Shown in pieces: positions 45,797 through 56,098 of a stretch of 64,000 bases of DNA. The DNA comes from Paracoccus everestensis (GTDB taxonomy: Bacteria > Pseudomonadota > Alphaproteobacteria > Rhodobacterales > Rhodobacteraceae): NCBI RefSeq assembly GCF_021491915.1, contig NZ_CP090836.1, positions 2,776,501-2,840,500 on the forward strand. Reading direction: 5' to 3'. A model generated the notes under the pieces. It saw only the letters and a list, made by a program, of their open reading frames with translations, made no database searches and was not told the DNA's origin. The translations under genes and the position numbers were made by a program. How positions within the stretch are numbered: position 1 is the stretch's first letter; each line of letters starts with the position of its first letter.

Positions 45797-47377
45797 CTAT
45801 TTCGCCTCGTAGCCGTCACGGACCAGGCGATCCAGCGTCATCACCCCCCAGCCGGTCGCACCCTTAGGCGCAAGGTCGGTGGCGGCTGGCGGCAGCGCCA
45901 CGCCCGCGATGTCGATATGCGCCCAGGGGGTGCCCTTGCGGATGAAGCGTTGCAGGAACTGCGCCGCCGTGATCGACCCCGCCGCGCGCCCGCCGGTGTT
46001 CTTCATGTCGGCCAGGCGCGACTTGATCAGGGTATCATAGGGCTGGCCCAGCGGCAGGCGCCAGGCACCCTCGCCCTCGGCCTTGGCGGCGGCCAGGATG
46101 CTGTCGGCCAGCGCGTCGTCGTTGGCAAAGACGCCCGCATTGTCATGGCCAAGCGCGATGATCACCGCCCCGGTCAGCGTCGCCAGATCGATCACGGCCG
46201 AAGGATTGAAGCGGGTCTGCGCATACCACAGCACATCGGCCAGCACCAAGCGGCCCTCGGCATCGGTGTTGATCACCTCGATCGTGTCGCCCTTCATGGA
46301 CCGCACGATGTCGCCGGGACGCTGGGCACGGCCGTCGGGCATGTTTTCCACCAGTCCCACCAGGCCCACGACATTGGCTTTCGCCCGGCGCAGCGCCAGC
46401 GTGCGCATCACGCCCGCGACGACACCCGCGCCGCCCATGTCCATGGTCATCTCCTCCATGCCCGCGGCAGGCTTGATGGAAATGCCGCCGGTGTCGAAGA
46501 CCACGCCCTTGCCGACCAGGGCCAAGGGCGCCTCGTCGCCGCCGCCGTTCCAGTGCATCACCACGACCTTGGACGGGCTTTCCGACCCCTGCCCCACGCC
46601 CAGCAGCGCGCGCATCCCCAGTTCGGCCAGCTGGTCCTCCTCCAGCACCTCGACGGTCAGGCCGATCTCCTCCATCGCCTTCAGGCGGTCGGCGAAATCG
46701 CTGGTGGTCAGGACGTTGGCCGGTTCGTTGACCAGATCGCGGGTGAAGAACACGCCTTCGGCAACCGCCGCCGCGTCCTGGGCAGACTTCGCCAGGGCCT
46801 CGGGGCCTTCGGCCATGAAGGTCACGCGGGCCTTTTCGCTGACCGGCTCGGCGGGCGCTTCCGGGGCGCTGTCGGCCTGGGCATCGGCCAGAACCGCCGT
46901 GTCGGGTTCATGCGTGATGCTTTGCGGGATCGGGTCGGCGCCTGCGTCCCCATCACCCTCGACGGGCTTTGTCTGGTAAACGGAAAAGTCGTATCCCCGC
47001 AGCGCGATGCCCAAGGCCACCTCGTTGGCCAGCGGATGCGCGCCCGCCAGCACCAGCGTGTGGGTCTTGCCCAGCTTGGCGCCGATGGCCGCCCCTGCCT
47101 TGCGCGCCTGGTCCACGGTGGCATCGTCGGGCAGCGCCACCAGCGTCAGGGCATCCGCCTCCATCCCCGCCGGAAAAGCCAGTTCCAGGGCCGCGCCGGG
47201 CTTCAGCGCCTTGCCCGCCCTGGAGTCCATCGCCCGCCACGCCGCCTGCCGGGTCGCGTCCGGCAGGCCCGGCGGCAGGTCGCCCCCCGGGGCGACGATC
47301 ATTGCCACCCGTCCCTGATGCCCGGCCAGACGGTCGGCGGCGGTTTCGGTAAAGGTGATTTCGACGGGGTGGGTCAT
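45797..47377 (-). CDS. pepA: Leucyl aminopeptidase (M17)
   Basis: This 526-residue M17 enzyme removes N-terminal residues from peptides using two metal ions. The C-terminal catalytic domain has GKGVVFDTGGISIKPA, MTMDMGGAG, NTDAEGRLVLAD and YDTLIKSRLADMKN. Between the N-terminal domain and the catalytic domain there is an acidic, Ala/Pro-rich stretch of roughly 45 residues (about 140-185) that looks disordered and is longer than in typical PepA. The ATG at 47377 gives MTHPVEITFTETAA. It is divergent from lptF across 114 nt. Confidence 0.95.
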   Translation of the reverse strand: MTHPVEITFTETAADRLAGHQGRVAMIVAPGGDLPPGLPDATRQAAWRAMDSRAGKALKPGAALELAFPAGMEADALTLVALPDDATVDQARKAGAAIGAKLGKTHTLVLAGAHPLANEVALGIALRGYDFSVYQTKPVEGDGDAGADPIPQSITHEPDTAVLADAQADSAPEAPAEPVSEKARVTFMAEGPEALAKSAQDAAAVAEGVFFTRDLVNEPANVLTTSDFADRLKAMEEIGLTVEVLEEDQLAELGMRALLGVGQGSESPSKVVVMHWNGGGDEAPLALVGKGVVFDTGGISIKPAAGMEEMTMDMGGAGVVAGVMRTLALRRAKANVVGLVGLVENMPDGRAQRPGDIVRSMKGDTIEVINTDAEGRLVLADVLWYAQTRFNPSAVIDLATLTGAVIIALGHDNAGVFANDDALADSILAAAKAEGEGAWRLPLGQPYDTLIKSRLADMKNTGGRAAGSITAAQFLQRFIRKGTPWAHIDIAGVALPPAATDLAPKGATGWGVMTLDRLVRDGYEAK

Positions 47378-47491
47378 GGCGTCCTCATCATTCTGCGGAT
47401 CAAAGCCTAGACGCCCCGCGCACCCTTTTCCAGAGCCGCCCTTGCCGCTAAGCAAGGATGTGACTGCCGCCCCAAGGATACCCCCCGCGAT

Positions 47492-48619
47492 ATGCCCCGG
47501 ATCGACCGCTATATCCTCAGCCAGTTGCTGACCCTGTTCGGGTTCTTCGCCCTGGTGCTGGTGTCGGTTTACTGGATCAACCGCACGGTCAGCCTGTTCG
47601 ACGATCTTCTCAGCGACGGGCAGACCGCGCTTGTGGTGCTGGAATTCACGGCGCTGACGCTGCCCCTTGTGATCTCGGTCGTGCTGCCGGTGGCGGGCTT
47701 TGCGGCGGCGGCCTACGGGACGAACCGGATGGCGGGGGAATCGGAACTGGTCGCCATGCAGGCGGCGGGGCTGTCGCCCTGGCGGCTGGCGCGGCCGGTG
47801 CTGGTTTTCGGCGTCTTCGTGGGGCTGATGGTGGCGGTGCTGGTCCACGGCCTGGTGCCCCTGGCCCGCGCGCGGCTGGCCGACCGGCAAGCGGAACTGG
47901 CCCAGGACGTGACCGAGCAGTTCCTGCGCCCCGGCAGCTTTCAATACCCGACGGACGGCATCACCCTGTTCATCCGCGACATCGCCGCCGACGGCCGCCT
48001 GCTGGATCTGTTCATCGAGGATGCGCGCGATCCCGCGAACCAGATGATCTATACGTCCGAGGAAGCCCTGGTCGTGCGCACGGATACCGGACCGGTGCTG
48101 ATCCTGTTGCGCGGCATGTCGCAGAACCTGCGCCAGGCGGGGGACCGCCCGTCGCTGGCGGTCACGCGGTTCGGGGAATTCAGCTATGACATCGGGGCCA
48201 TGCTGACCGGCGGCGGGCAAAAAGGCCGCGACCTGCGCGACTACGGCACGCTGCGCTTGTTGAACCCGGATGCCGATCTGCTGGCCGCCACCGGGGCCAC
48301 CGCGCCCGATGCCCGGCGCGAGGCGCATGAAAGGATCGCCCAGCCGCTGTTGTCGCCCATCGCCGCGATGATCGGATTTGCCACGCTTCTGATCGGCGGC
48401 TATTCGCGGTTCGGCGTGTGGCGTCAGGTGCTGTGGGCGATCCTCGGGCTGATCGTGGTGCAGTTTCTGACCAATGCCGCCGCCAATCAGGTCGGACGCG
48501 ACCCTGCCCTTTGGCCGCTGCTCTATATTCCGGCGGCGGCGGGCACGGTGATGTGCCTGGGGCTTTTGTGGCTGGCGGGCAAGCCGCGCCGCCTGAAGCA
48601 CAGGGGCGCACCGGCATGA
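47492..48619 (+). CDS. lptF: LPS export permease LptF
   Basis: The 375-residue inner-membrane protein has the YjgP/YjgQ layout: two helices, GTNRMAGESELVAMQAAGLSP coupling region near 80-100, a periplasmic beta-jellyroll and three or four C-terminal helices. With LptG and the ATPase LptB it extracts lipopolysaccharide from the inner membrane. It is the first gene of an lptF-lptG-lptD-surA-pdxA-rsmA operon. Confidence 0.96.
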   Translation: MPRIDRYILSQLLTLFGFFALVLVSVYWINRTVSLFDDLLSDGQTALVVLEFTALTLPLVISVVLPVAGFAAAAYGTNRMAGESELVAMQAAGLSPWRLARPVLVFGVFVGLMVAVLVHGLVPLARARLADRQAELAQDVTEQFLRPGSFQYPTDGITLFIRDIAADGRLLDLFIEDARDPANQMIYTSEEALVVRTDTGPVLILLRGMSQNLRQAGDRPSLAVTRFGEFSYDIGAMLTGGGQKGRDLRDYGTLRLLNPDADLLAATGATAPDARREAHERIAQPLLSPIAAMIGFATLLIGGYSRFGVWRQVLWAILGLIVVQFLTNAAANQVGRDPALWPLLYIPAAAGTVMCLGLLWLAGKPRRLKHRGAPA

Positions 48620-49725
48620 TCCTGGCCCGCTATGTCGCGCGCCGCTTTCTGCGGTCCTTTGTCACGATCACCGGGGCGTTCCTGCTGATCCTGCTTCTGA
48701 TCGACATAATCGAGATGATCCGCCGGTTTTCCGACCGCGACATCGGCCTGGGCGGCGCCCTGGGGCTGGCGGGACTGAACGTCGCTTCCAGCTTTTATTC
48801 GATCCTGCCCTTGCTGACGGTGCTGGCGGGGATCGCGCTGTTTTTGAACCTGGCGCGCACGTCGGAAATGGTGGCGATCCGGGCATCGGGCCGATCCGCG
48901 CTGAAGGTCGTCACCGCCCCTGCCGTCACGGCCGCGCTTGTGGGCGCGCTGACGGTGGCGCTGCTGAACCCCCTGGTGGCCGTTACCGGCGCGCGCTTTG
49001 ACGAGGCCGTGGCCCGGATCGACCGGGACAGCCGCCAGACGGTATCGGTGGGCGACAGCGCCGTCTGGCTGCGCCAGGCCGTGACCGAGGGGTCCGAGGA
49101 ATCGGGCCAAATCGTCATCCGCGCCAGCCGCGCCAGCCCCGATGCGACGACGCTTTACGACGCCACCTTCATGGTCTTCGACGAAGCCGCCGGTCCGGTC
49201 CGCCGGATCGAGGCCCGGCAGGCTAGGCTGGTGCCCGGCCAGTGGGAACTGTCCGATGTCCGCGACTATCCCCTGTCAAATTCCAATCCCGAAGCTGCCG
49301 CCACGTCCGCCGACCGGATGGAACTGGCATCCGACCTGACCGCGCAGCGCATCCGCGAGGGCTTTGGCCGTCCCGAGGCGGTGCCGGTCTGGCAACTGCC
49401 GGGCTTTATCGCGGGACTTGAGCGGGCGGGCTTTTCGGCCGCGCGCCACAAGGTCTGGTTGCAGATGGAACTGGCGCGGCCCTTCCTGATGGGGGCGATG
49501 GTGCTGATCGCCGCCGCCTTTACCATGCAGCACGTCCGGGGACGCAATACCGGCGGGGCAGTGCTGCTGGCCTTCGGGGCCGGGATCGGGCTGTTCTTTC
49601 TGCGCAATCTGGCGCAGGTTCTGGGCGACAATGGCCAGGTGCCGCCCTTGCTGGCAGGATGGACGCCGCCCCTGGTCGGCGGGCTTCTGGCCTTGGCGCT
49701 GATCCTGGCGCGGGAGGACGGATGA
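48616..49725 (+). CDS. lptG: LPS export permease LptG
   Basis: The 369-residue partner of LptF begins MILARYVARRFLRSF and has the equivalent coupling segment RTSEMVAIRASGRSALKV near 79-96. Its start overlaps the lptF stop and its stop overlaps the lptD start (both ATGA), consistent with stoichiometric synthesis. Confidence 0.96.
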   Translation: MILARYVARRFLRSFVTITGAFLLILLLIDIIEMIRRFSDRDIGLGGALGLAGLNVASSFYSILPLLTVLAGIALFLNLARTSEMVAIRASGRSALKVVTAPAVTAALVGALTVALLNPLVAVTGARFDEAVARIDRDSRQTVSVGDSAVWLRQAVTEGSEESGQIVIRASRASPDATTLYDATFMVFDEAAGPVRRIEARQARLVPGQWELSDVRDYPLSNSNPEAAATSADRMELASDLTAQRIREGFGRPEAVPVWQLPGFIAGLERAGFSAARHKVWLQMELARPFLMGAMVLIAAAFTMQHVRGRNTGGAVLLAFGAGIGLFFLRNLAQVLGDNGQVPPLLAGWTPPLVGGLLALALILAREDG

Positions 49726-52085
49726 CGACGCGCGTGCTGAAGGGCTGGGCATTGGGGCTGGCATTGCTGCCGGGCATGGCGCTTGGCCAGACGATGCTGT
49801 CCCAGGATCCGGGCCTGGGCGCAGGCAGCCTGGGCGGCCCAAGCACCTTCCGCTGGACCGACGAGGCTGCCCTGGCGCCCACCGCCGACCCCTTGGGCAA
49901 CAGCATCCTGGGCGACCGCACCCCTGATGCCACCCCCTTGCGGGCCGCGGCCCCCGACACGAACGTGACCCTGCCCGCCCGCCCGCTGGACGGACCACGC
50001 GACGATGCGGCAACGGTTTTGGCCGACAGCATGGTCCTGCAAGGCGACCAGACGCTGATTGCGGCGGGCGGCGTGGTCGTCTGGTACCAGGGTGCCCGGC
50101 TGGTGGCCTCCCGCATCGTCGTGGACGGTCCATCGGGCGACCTGACCATAGAAGGCCCGATCCATCTGTCCCGCCCCGGTGCCGTGGACCCCGATGCCGA
50201 GGCGATCCTGATTGCCGACAGCGGCCAGCTGGACCGCGAGCTGCAAGACGGCATCATCCGAGGCGCGCGGCTGGTGCTGGCCCGCGAATTGCAGCTTGCC
50301 GCCACCGAACTGACCCGCACCGGAAACGGCCGGACCACCACCTTGCGCCAGGTTGTCGCCTCAAGCTGCCAGATTTGCGCCAGCGACCCGACCCCCTTGT
50401 GGGAGATTCGCGCCCGCAGCATCACCCATGACGCGGAAACCCGGCTGCTGACCTTTGATCATCCGCAATTCCGCGCCTGGGGCATCCCGCTTGCCGCCGC
50501 GCCCTTTACCGTGACCGCCCCCGATCCCACGGTCGAACGTCGCACGGGCTTCCTGCGGCCGGAATTCCGGACAACCTCGGGGCTGGGGTTCGGGATCAAG
50601 CTTCCCTATTTCGTCACCCTGGGCGATCATGCGGATGTTACGGTCACGCCCTATGTCTCGGCCAGCCGGACGCGGACGCTGGAACTGCGTTACAGGCAAG
50701 CCTGGTCGAATGGCGTGACCGAATGGAACGGCGCGGTCAGCCGCGATGACATCGAGGCGGGCGAGACGCGGGGATACGTCTTTGGCAATGCCCTGGTCGA
50801 CCTGCCGCGCGGCTATCGCCTAGGGGTCCAGGTTCAGGCGGCATCCGACCGGGGATATCTGCTGGATTACGACATCACCGAGGCCGACCGGCTGTGGAGC
50901 GGCTTTACCGTGGAACGCGTGACCCGCGACAAGCTGTTCTTCGGGCGCGTCGGCAATTACCATTCCCTCCGCGACGACGAAGACAACAGCACCTCGCCCG
51001 CCCAGGTGGCCGACGTGATCTGGCAGCGCAGCTTCAGCCCCCGCTATATCGGCGGACAGGCGGCCCTGGAATGGTCGGTCCATGCGCATCGCCGCCCGTC
51101 CGACCAGGATCAGGTGGGGCGCGACATGGCCCGCGCCTCGGTAGGCCTTGACTGGCGGCGCAGCGAGATCCTTGCGGGCGGCGTGGTAGGCGCCGCCCTG
51201 GCGGGGATCGACGCCGACATTTACCGCATCGCGCAGGACAGCCGCTTTGACGACCTCGTGGCGCGCGCCGACCCGATGGTGGGCGTGGAATTGCGGTGGC
51301 CGCTGATCGGCGGCCGCGACGGGGCGACGCATCTGGTCGAACCCGTGGCGCAGATCCTGTATTCCCCGTCAGGGAACGACGACGACATCCCGAACGAGGA
51401 CAGCCGCCTTGTCGAGTTCGACGAAGGCAACCTGTTTTCCGACAACCGCTTCCCGGGCTGGGACGCGCGCGAAGGGGGCCTGCGCGCCAACCTGGGCGTG
51501 ACTTGGACCCGCATGGACCCGACAGGCTGGTCGCTGGCCCTGACAGGGGGCCGGGTGCTGCGCGCCGATCCCGAACCCGCCTTCCCCGAGGGATCCGCCC
51601 TGTCGGGAACCCGTTCGGATTGGCTGGTGGCGGCGCAATACGACAGCGGGACGGGCCTTGCCATCGCCAACCGGGCGCTGTTCGACGACGGCCTGGATAT
51701 GTCGCGCAACGAATTGCGGCTGGGCTGGCTGCGCAACGATCTGCAATTGTCGGCGGGTCATCTGTGGCTGGACGGCGATGACGGGAATCCGGAACGCCCT
51801 ACCATCAGCGAACTGGCCGCCAATGTCGGATGGCAGATTCGCGACGGCTGGTGGGGCAGTGCCGAAACCCGCTATGACTTCGTGGCCGACCGGGCGCAGC
51901 GCGCGTCGCTGGACCTGACCTATCGCAATGAATGCCTAACGGTGGACATGGGCGTCTCGCGCCGCTTCACCAGTTCGGACAGTGTGCGGGCGGAAACCAG
52001 CCTGGGCCTGTCGGTCCGCCTGGGCGGTTTCGGGACGCAGGAAGACTTGCCGGGCACGGTGGCGCGCCGGTCCTGCATACGCTAA
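49722..52085 (+). CDS. lptD: LPS-assembly outer-membrane protein LptD
   Basis: The 787-residue protein has a signal peptide (cleavage near ALGQ, residue 23), an N-terminal beta-jellyroll (ADSMVLQGDQTLIAAGGVVV region) and a C-terminal 26-stranded-type barrel with SGLGFGIKLPYF. It inserts LPS into the outer leaflet. The periplasmic cysteines include SSCQIC near 217-220, with others at NECL and near the C-terminus. Its presence shows a conventional LPS-bearing outer membrane. SurA, which helps barrel proteins fold, is encoded next. Confidence 0.94.
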   Translation: MTTRVLKGWALGLALLPGMALGQTMLSQDPGLGAGSLGGPSTFRWTDEAALAPTADPLGNSILGDRTPDATPLRAAAPDTNVTLPARPLDGPRDDAATVLADSMVLQGDQTLIAAGGVVVWYQGARLVASRIVVDGPSGDLTIEGPIHLSRPGAVDPDAEAILIADSGQLDRELQDGIIRGARLVLARELQLAATELTRTGNGRTTTLRQVVASSCQICASDPTPLWEIRARSITHDAETRLLTFDHPQFRAWGIPLAAAPFTVTAPDPTVERRTGFLRPEFRTTSGLGFGIKLPYFVTLGDHADVTVTPYVSASRTRTLELRYRQAWSNGVTEWNGAVSRDDIEAGETRGYVFGNALVDLPRGYRLGVQVQAASDRGYLLDYDITEADRLWSGFTVERVTRDKLFFGRVGNYHSLRDDEDNSTSPAQVADVIWQRSFSPRYIGGQAALEWSVHAHRRPSDQDQVGRDMARASVGLDWRRSEILAGGVVGAALAGIDADIYRIAQDSRFDDLVARADPMVGVELRWPLIGGRDGATHLVEPVAQILYSPSGNDDDIPNEDSRLVEFDEGNLFSDNRFPGWDAREGGLRANLGVTWTRMDPTGWSLALTGGRVLRADPEPAFPEGSALSGTRSDWLVAAQYDSGTGLAIANRALFDDGLDMSRNELRLGWLRNDLQLSAGHLWLDGDDGNPERPTISELAANVGWQIRDGWWGSAETRYDFVADRAQRASLDLTYRNECLTVDMGVSRRFTSSDSVRAETSLGLSVRLGGFGTQEDLPGTVARRSCIR

Positions 52086-52121
52086 GGTTTGCGCCAAGAA
52101 ACGAACACAAAGGGGCAGCAG

Positions 52122-53387
52122 ATGCGGCATTTCCTTTCCGGCCTCGCCTTGACGGCGGCCCTGGCGGCGGCGCCCGCGCCGATCCTGGCGCAGAACCTGT
52201 TCGAGCCGGTGGTTTATATCAACAACGCCGCCATCACCCGATACGAGGTCGGGCAGCGCCAGCGGTTCATGCAGATCGTGGGTGCGCCGAACACTACTCC
52301 CGCCGAGGCGCAGCAGGCATTGATCGACGACCGGCTGCGCAATTACGCGGCGCGGCAGCTGGGGATTGTCCCTACCGACGAAGGCCTGCAGAACGGGCTT
52401 GAGGAATTTGCAAGCCGGGCGGGCCTGTCTGCGGCCGAATTCACCGCGGCCCTGGAAAACGCGGGCGTCGAACCCCAGGCTTATCGCGATTTCGTCAGCG
52501 CGGGCCTGGTGTGGCGGTCGGTCATCCGCGAACGCGTGGTCCCCCGGATCAAGGTGTCGGATGCCGAGGTGGACCAGGAACTGCGCCGCGTGGTCGAAAC
52601 GCCGATCCTATCGCGGGTGCTGATTTCCGAACTGATCATTCCCGCTCCGCCGGGGCAGGAACAGCAGGCCCTGAACCTAGCCCGCCAGATCGCCGGCGCG
52701 GGGCTGTCGTCGGATGAATTCGAGGCTGCGGCGCGGCAATATTCCGCCGCCGAATCGGCGCAGGCGGGCGGGCGGCTGGCCTGGGTCAACATCGACAACC
52801 TGCCCCCCGGCCTGCGTCCGGTGATCACCGCCCTGCAGCCCGGCCAAACCACCCAGCCGCTGACGGTCGAGGGGGCGGTCGTGCTGTTCCACCTGCGCGA
52901 CAGCCAGGGGACGCTGCGACCCGGTGCGACGGAACAGGTGATCGACTATGCGACCCTGCGCCTGGCGTCCGCCGCGGATGCAGCAACGCTGGCCGCGCGG
53001 GCGCTGTCCTGCGACGACCTGTATGTCCAGGCAGGGGCGCAAGCGGGCCAGGTGCAGCGCCAGACTGTGCCGCAAGGCGCGATCCCGACGCTTGTCGCGC
53101 AACGCCTGGCCTCGATGGACGCGGACGAGGCCGGCGTGGTCGATTATGGCAACGGCGCCGATCTGGTGATGCTGTGTTCCCGCCAGCCTGCCTTGGTGGC
53201 GGACATGGCGGCCGACGTGCCCACGACCGCCCTGCCGGACGACGGAGTCGAGGCCGCGGTGCCGAATGCAAGCGACCTGCCCACCCGCGAGGCCGTGCGC
53301 GACGAGATCTTCAACCGCAAGGCCAATGCCGCCGCCGAAGCCTATCTGGCCGAATTGCGGGCCGAAGCTATCATTCGCCGCCCGTGA
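52122..53387 (+). CDS. surA: SurA-like periplasmic peptidyl-prolyl isomerase/chaperone
   Basis: The 421-residue protein has a signal peptide ending PAPILAQ, an N-terminal SurA_N-type region (VVYINNAAITRYEVGQR) and a parvulin domain (from about 165: SRVLISELIIPAP, AAESAQAGGRLAWV). It should guard outer-membrane proteins such as LptD, whose gene precedes it. The ATG at 52122 has AAAGGGG upstream. Its stop overlaps the GTG of pdxA. Confidence 0.9.
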   Translation: MRHFLSGLALTAALAAAPAPILAQNLFEPVVYINNAAITRYEVGQRQRFMQIVGAPNTTPAEAQQALIDDRLRNYAARQLGIVPTDEGLQNGLEEFASRAGLSAAEFTAALENAGVEPQAYRDFVSAGLVWRSVIRERVVPRIKVSDAEVDQELRRVVETPILSRVLISELIIPAPPGQEQQALNLARQIAGAGLSSDEFEAAARQYSAAESAQAGGRLAWVNIDNLPPGLRPVITALQPGQTTQPLTVEGAVVLFHLRDSQGTLRPGATEQVIDYATLRLASAADAATLAARALSCDDLYVQAGAQAGQVQRQTVPQGAIPTLVAQRLASMDADEAGVVDYGNGADLVMLCSRQPALVADMAADVPTTALPDDGVEAAVPNASDLPTREAVRDEIFNRKANAAAEAYLAELRAEAIIRRP

Positions 53388-54352
53388 CGGCGGGCCGCAT
53401 CATCCTGACCTGCGGCGAACCGGCGGGCGTCGGGCCGGAACTGGCCCCGCAGGCGCTTGCGTCAGGTGTGGATTTTGCCTGGATGGGCGATCCGCGCCAT
53501 CTGCCTGCGGGCACGGCCTTCACGGAAATCGCCGCGCCCGGCGATCCGGTGCCTGCCGGGCATCTGGCCGTGCTGCGCCACGATTTTGCCGCGCCCGCCG
53601 AACCGGGCCGCCCCGACCCTGCCAATGCGGCAGGCGTGATCGACGTGATCGCACGCGCGGTGGATCTGGCGATGTCGGGACGGGCGGCGGGAATCTGCAC
53701 CCTGCCCATCAGCAAGCAGGCGCTGAAGGAAGGCGCGGGCTTTGCCTTTCCGGGCCATACCGAATACCTGGCCCATCTGGCCGGTGATGTTCCGGTCGTG
53801 ATGATGCTGGCCTCGACCACGGTGGATCCGCCCTGCCGCGTGGTGCCCGCGACGATCCATATCCCGTTGCAGGACGTGCCCGCCGCGCTGACCGATGCGG
53901 TTCTGGAACAGGCCATCCGCATCACGCACGCCGCGATGATCCGCGACTTCGGTATCCCCGCCCCGCGACTGGCGGTTGCGGGCCTGAACCCCCATGCGGG
54001 TGAAGGCGGCACGATGGGCCGCCAGGAAACCGACTGGATGGTTTCCCTGCTGGCGCGCCTGCGGGCCGAGGGCTTTGACCTGGCCGGCCCCCTGCCCGCC
54101 GACACGATGTTTCACGCCCCCGCCCGCGCCCGATATGACGCGGCGGTCTGCGCTTATCACGACCAGGCGCTGATCCCCATCAAGACGCTAGATTTCGCGG
54201 GCGGCGTGAATGTGACGCTGGGCCTGCCGTTCATCCGCACCTCGCCCGACCACGGCACCGCCTTTGACATTGCGGGCCAGGGCATCGCCGATCCGGCCTC
54301 GACCATCGCCGCCTTGCGCATGGCCCGCGACATGGCGGCGGCGCGGGCATGA
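53384..54352 (+). CDS. pdxA: 4-hydroxythreonine-4-phosphate dehydrogenase
   Basis: PdxA makes the precursor of the pyridoxine ring in the DXP-dependent vitamin B6 pathway. The 322-residue protein has [36 protein letters not shown] and [14 protein letters not shown] with metal-binding His residues. It begins with GTG overlapping the surA stop. A surA-pdxA-rsmA order is conserved across proteobacteria. Confidence 0.96.
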   Translation: MTAGRIILTCGEPAGVGPELAPQALASGVDFAWMGDPRHLPAGTAFTEIAAPGDPVPAGHLAVLRHDFAAPAEPGRPDPANAAGVIDVIARAVDLAMSGRAAGICTLPISKQALKEGAGFAFPGHTEYLAHLAGDVPVVMMLASTTVDPPCRVVPATIHIPLQDVPAALTDAVLEQAIRITHAAMIRDFGIPAPRLAVAGLNPHAGEGGTMGRQETDWMVSLLARLRAEGFDLAGPLPADTMFHAPARARYDAAVCAYHDQALIPIKTLDFAGGVNVTLGLPFIRTSPDHGTAFDIAGQGIADPASTIAALRMARDMAAARA

Positions 54353-55203
54353 CCACCATCGACAACCTGCCCCCCCTGCGCGAGGTGATCGCCCGCCACG
54401 ACCTGCGCGCGAAAAAGCAGCTGGGCCAGAACTTCCTGCTGGACCTGAACCTGACCGCCAAGATCGCACGCCAGGCGGGCGACATGACGCAATGCGACGT
54501 GCTGGAAATCGGTCCCGGTCCTGGCGGACTGACGCGCGGGTTGCTGGCCGAAGGGGCGCGCCATGTCCTAGCCATCGAAAAGGATGCCCGTGCCCTGCCT
54601 GCCTTGCAGGAAATCGCCGACCGCTATCCGGGCCGACTGACGGTGATCCATGGCGACGCCCTGGACATCGACCCGCTGGCGCATCTGACCCCGCCGATCC
54701 GAATCGCGGCGAACCTGCCCTATAATGTCGGAACGGAGCTGCTGATCCGCTGGCTGACGCCGCGCGACTGGCCGCCCTTCTGGCAATCGCTGACGCTGAT
54801 GTTCCAGAAAGAGGTCGCGGAAAGGATCGTCGCCGCACCGGGCAGCAAGGCCTATGGTCGCTTGGCGCTGCTGGCCCAGTGGCGGGCGGATGCACGCATC
54901 GTGATGACCCTGCCGCCCGAGGCCTTCGTGCCCGCTCCCAAAATCCATTCCGCCGTGGTCCATCTGACCGCCCTGTCTGTCCCCCGCTTTCCCGCCGACC
55001 CGGCGATCCTGTCGCAGGTGACGGCAGCGGGTTTCAACCAGCGGCGCAAGATGCTGCGCGCGTCCTTGCGGGGCCTGCATCCCCGGATCGATGCGCTGCT
55101 GGAACAGGCGCAGATCCCCCCCACCGCACGGGCCGAGGAGATCGAACTGGAACGGTTCTGCGCGCTTGCCCGCGCCTTGCAGGCCGCCCGCAGCGGGCAT
55201 TGA
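54349..55203 (+). CDS. rsmA: 16S rRNA (adenine-1518/1519) dimethyltransferase
   Basis: RsmA (KsgA) dimethylates two adjacent adenines near the 3' end of 16S rRNA. The 284-residue protein has [10 protein letters not shown], the SAM motif [10 protein letters not shown] and the adenine-methyltransferase motif NLPYNVGT. It overlaps pdxA by 4 nt and ends the operon; its stop codon runs into the terminator of the convergent DUF4167 gene. Confidence 0.97.
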   Translation: MTTIDNLPPLREVIARHDLRAKKQLGQNFLLDLNLTAKIARQAGDMTQCDVLEIGPGPGGLTRGLLAEGARHVLAIEKDARALPALQEIADRYPGRLTVIHGDALDIDPLAHLTPPIRIAANLPYNVGTELLIRWLTPRDWPPFWQSLTLMFQKEVAERIVAAPGSKAYGRLALLAQWRADARIVMTLPPEAFVPAPKIHSAVVHLTALSVPRFPADPAILSQVTAAGFNQRRKMLRASLRGLHPRIDALLEQAQIPPTARAEEIELERFCALARALQAARSGH

Positions 55204-55233
55204 AAAAGGGCCGCTGGCTGATCGCCGCGGCCC
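55203..55233 (-). terminator. Intrinsic terminator of the DUF4167 gene
   Basis: GGGCCGC (55208-55214) and GCGGCCC (55227-55233) pair across a 12-nt loop, and on the minus strand the stem is followed by TTTTT (55207-55203). The T-run overlaps the rsmA stop codon region. Confidence 0.75.
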
Positions 55234-55240
55234 CTTGTTC

Positions 55241-56098
55241 CTATTCCTCGCCGGTGGCGGGCGTATCCTCAGACCTTGTCTCGTCCTCGGGCGCCTTGCG
55301 TCGGCCGCGCGGGGCACGAGGTGCCGCAGGCTTTTCGCCACGCGGCGCGCGTGGGGCGCGGCTGCGGGCAGGCTTGGACGCGGCCTCGGGCGTCTCGACC
55401 GGGCCTGCGGTCTCGTCCTCGGATGTCGTCACGGCGTCCGGCAGGCCCTCGGGCAAGGGCTCCATGAGGGGATCAGGCTGGCGAAGTTCCGGCTGCTCCT
55501 CCCGGACCTCGGCGACCGGTTCAAAGCCGGGCTGTTCGCGCTGGCCTCCATCGCGGGGGGCCTGGTCGCGGCCGCCTTGATCGCGCTGCTGGTCACGATG
55601 CGCGGCATCACGGTTGCCGCTGTCGCGTCCTCCGGTGTCACGCCCGCCGCTGTCGCGCGTGCCGGTGTCACGCCCGCCGGTGTCGCGGCGGGTATGATCG
55701 CGTCCGTTGCCGTTTCCGTTTTCGCGGCCAGCATCGTCGCGTCCGCCCCCATCGCGGTTCTGATGCCCGTTATTGTTGCCGTTCGGCTGGGCCTCGCGCC
55801 CTTCTTCACCGTCTTGGCGGGGCTGGTGATATTGCTGGCGCTCGGCCATTTCCTTTTGCGCCTCGCCCAGCATCCGCGTGTAATGCTCGGCGTGTTGCAG
55901 AAAGGACTGCTCGGCCACGCGGTCGCCGGACAATTGCGCGTCGCGGGCCAGGCTCAGGTATTTTTCAATGATCTGCTGGGGCGTTCCGCGCACCTTGCCC
56001 TCGGGGCCAGAGCTGTCGAAAACGCGGTTGACGACATTGCCAAGCGTGCTGCGCTGGCGGTTCGACTTGTTGCGCGAACGGGATTTTGATGATCTCAT
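55241..56098 (-). CDS. DUF4167 protein with disordered, repeat-rich tail
   Basis: The first about 85 residues match DUF4167: a basic start MRSSKSRSRNKSNRQ, then VVNRVFDSSGPEGKVRGTPQQ and a helical segment ending QHAEHYTRML. The remaining about 200 residues are disordered, first Asn/Asp/Gly/Arg-rich, then acidic, then Ala/Pro/Arg-rich. Residues 138-162 hold five RD[ST]G[GTN] units. The family is alphaproteobacterial and of unknown function; the basic and RG-rich parts suggest RNA binding. The ATG at 56098 gives the family start. The 254 nt upstream, before prmC, hold nothing I recognise. Confidence 0.85.
   Translation of the reverse strand: MRSSKSRSRNKSNRQRSTLGNVVNRVFDSSGPEGKVRGTPQQIIEKYLSLARDAQLSGDRVAEQSFLQHAEHYTRMLGEAQKEMAERQQYHQPRQDGEEGREAQPNGNNNGHQNRDGGGRDDAGRENGNGNGRDHTRRDTGGRDTGTRDSGGRDTGGRDSGNRDAAHRDQQRDQGGRDQAPRDGGQREQPGFEPVAEVREEQPELRQPDPLMEPLPEGLPDAVTTSEDETAGPVETPEAASKPARSRAPRAPRGEKPAAPRAPRGRRKAPEDETRSEDTPATGEE
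55613..55687 (-). repeat. Five tandem 15-bp units inside the DUF4167 gene
   Basis: The stretch encodes RDTGG, RDTGT, RDSGG, RDTGG, RDSGN in a row. The units differ slightly in DNA sequence. Change in copy number would alter the tail length without shifting the frame. Confidence 0.75.

Noticed and set aside
55613..55687. Possible CRISPR-like array in the repeated region
   Set aside because: The units are contiguous 15-bp coding repeats without spacers, inside the DUF4167 gene.
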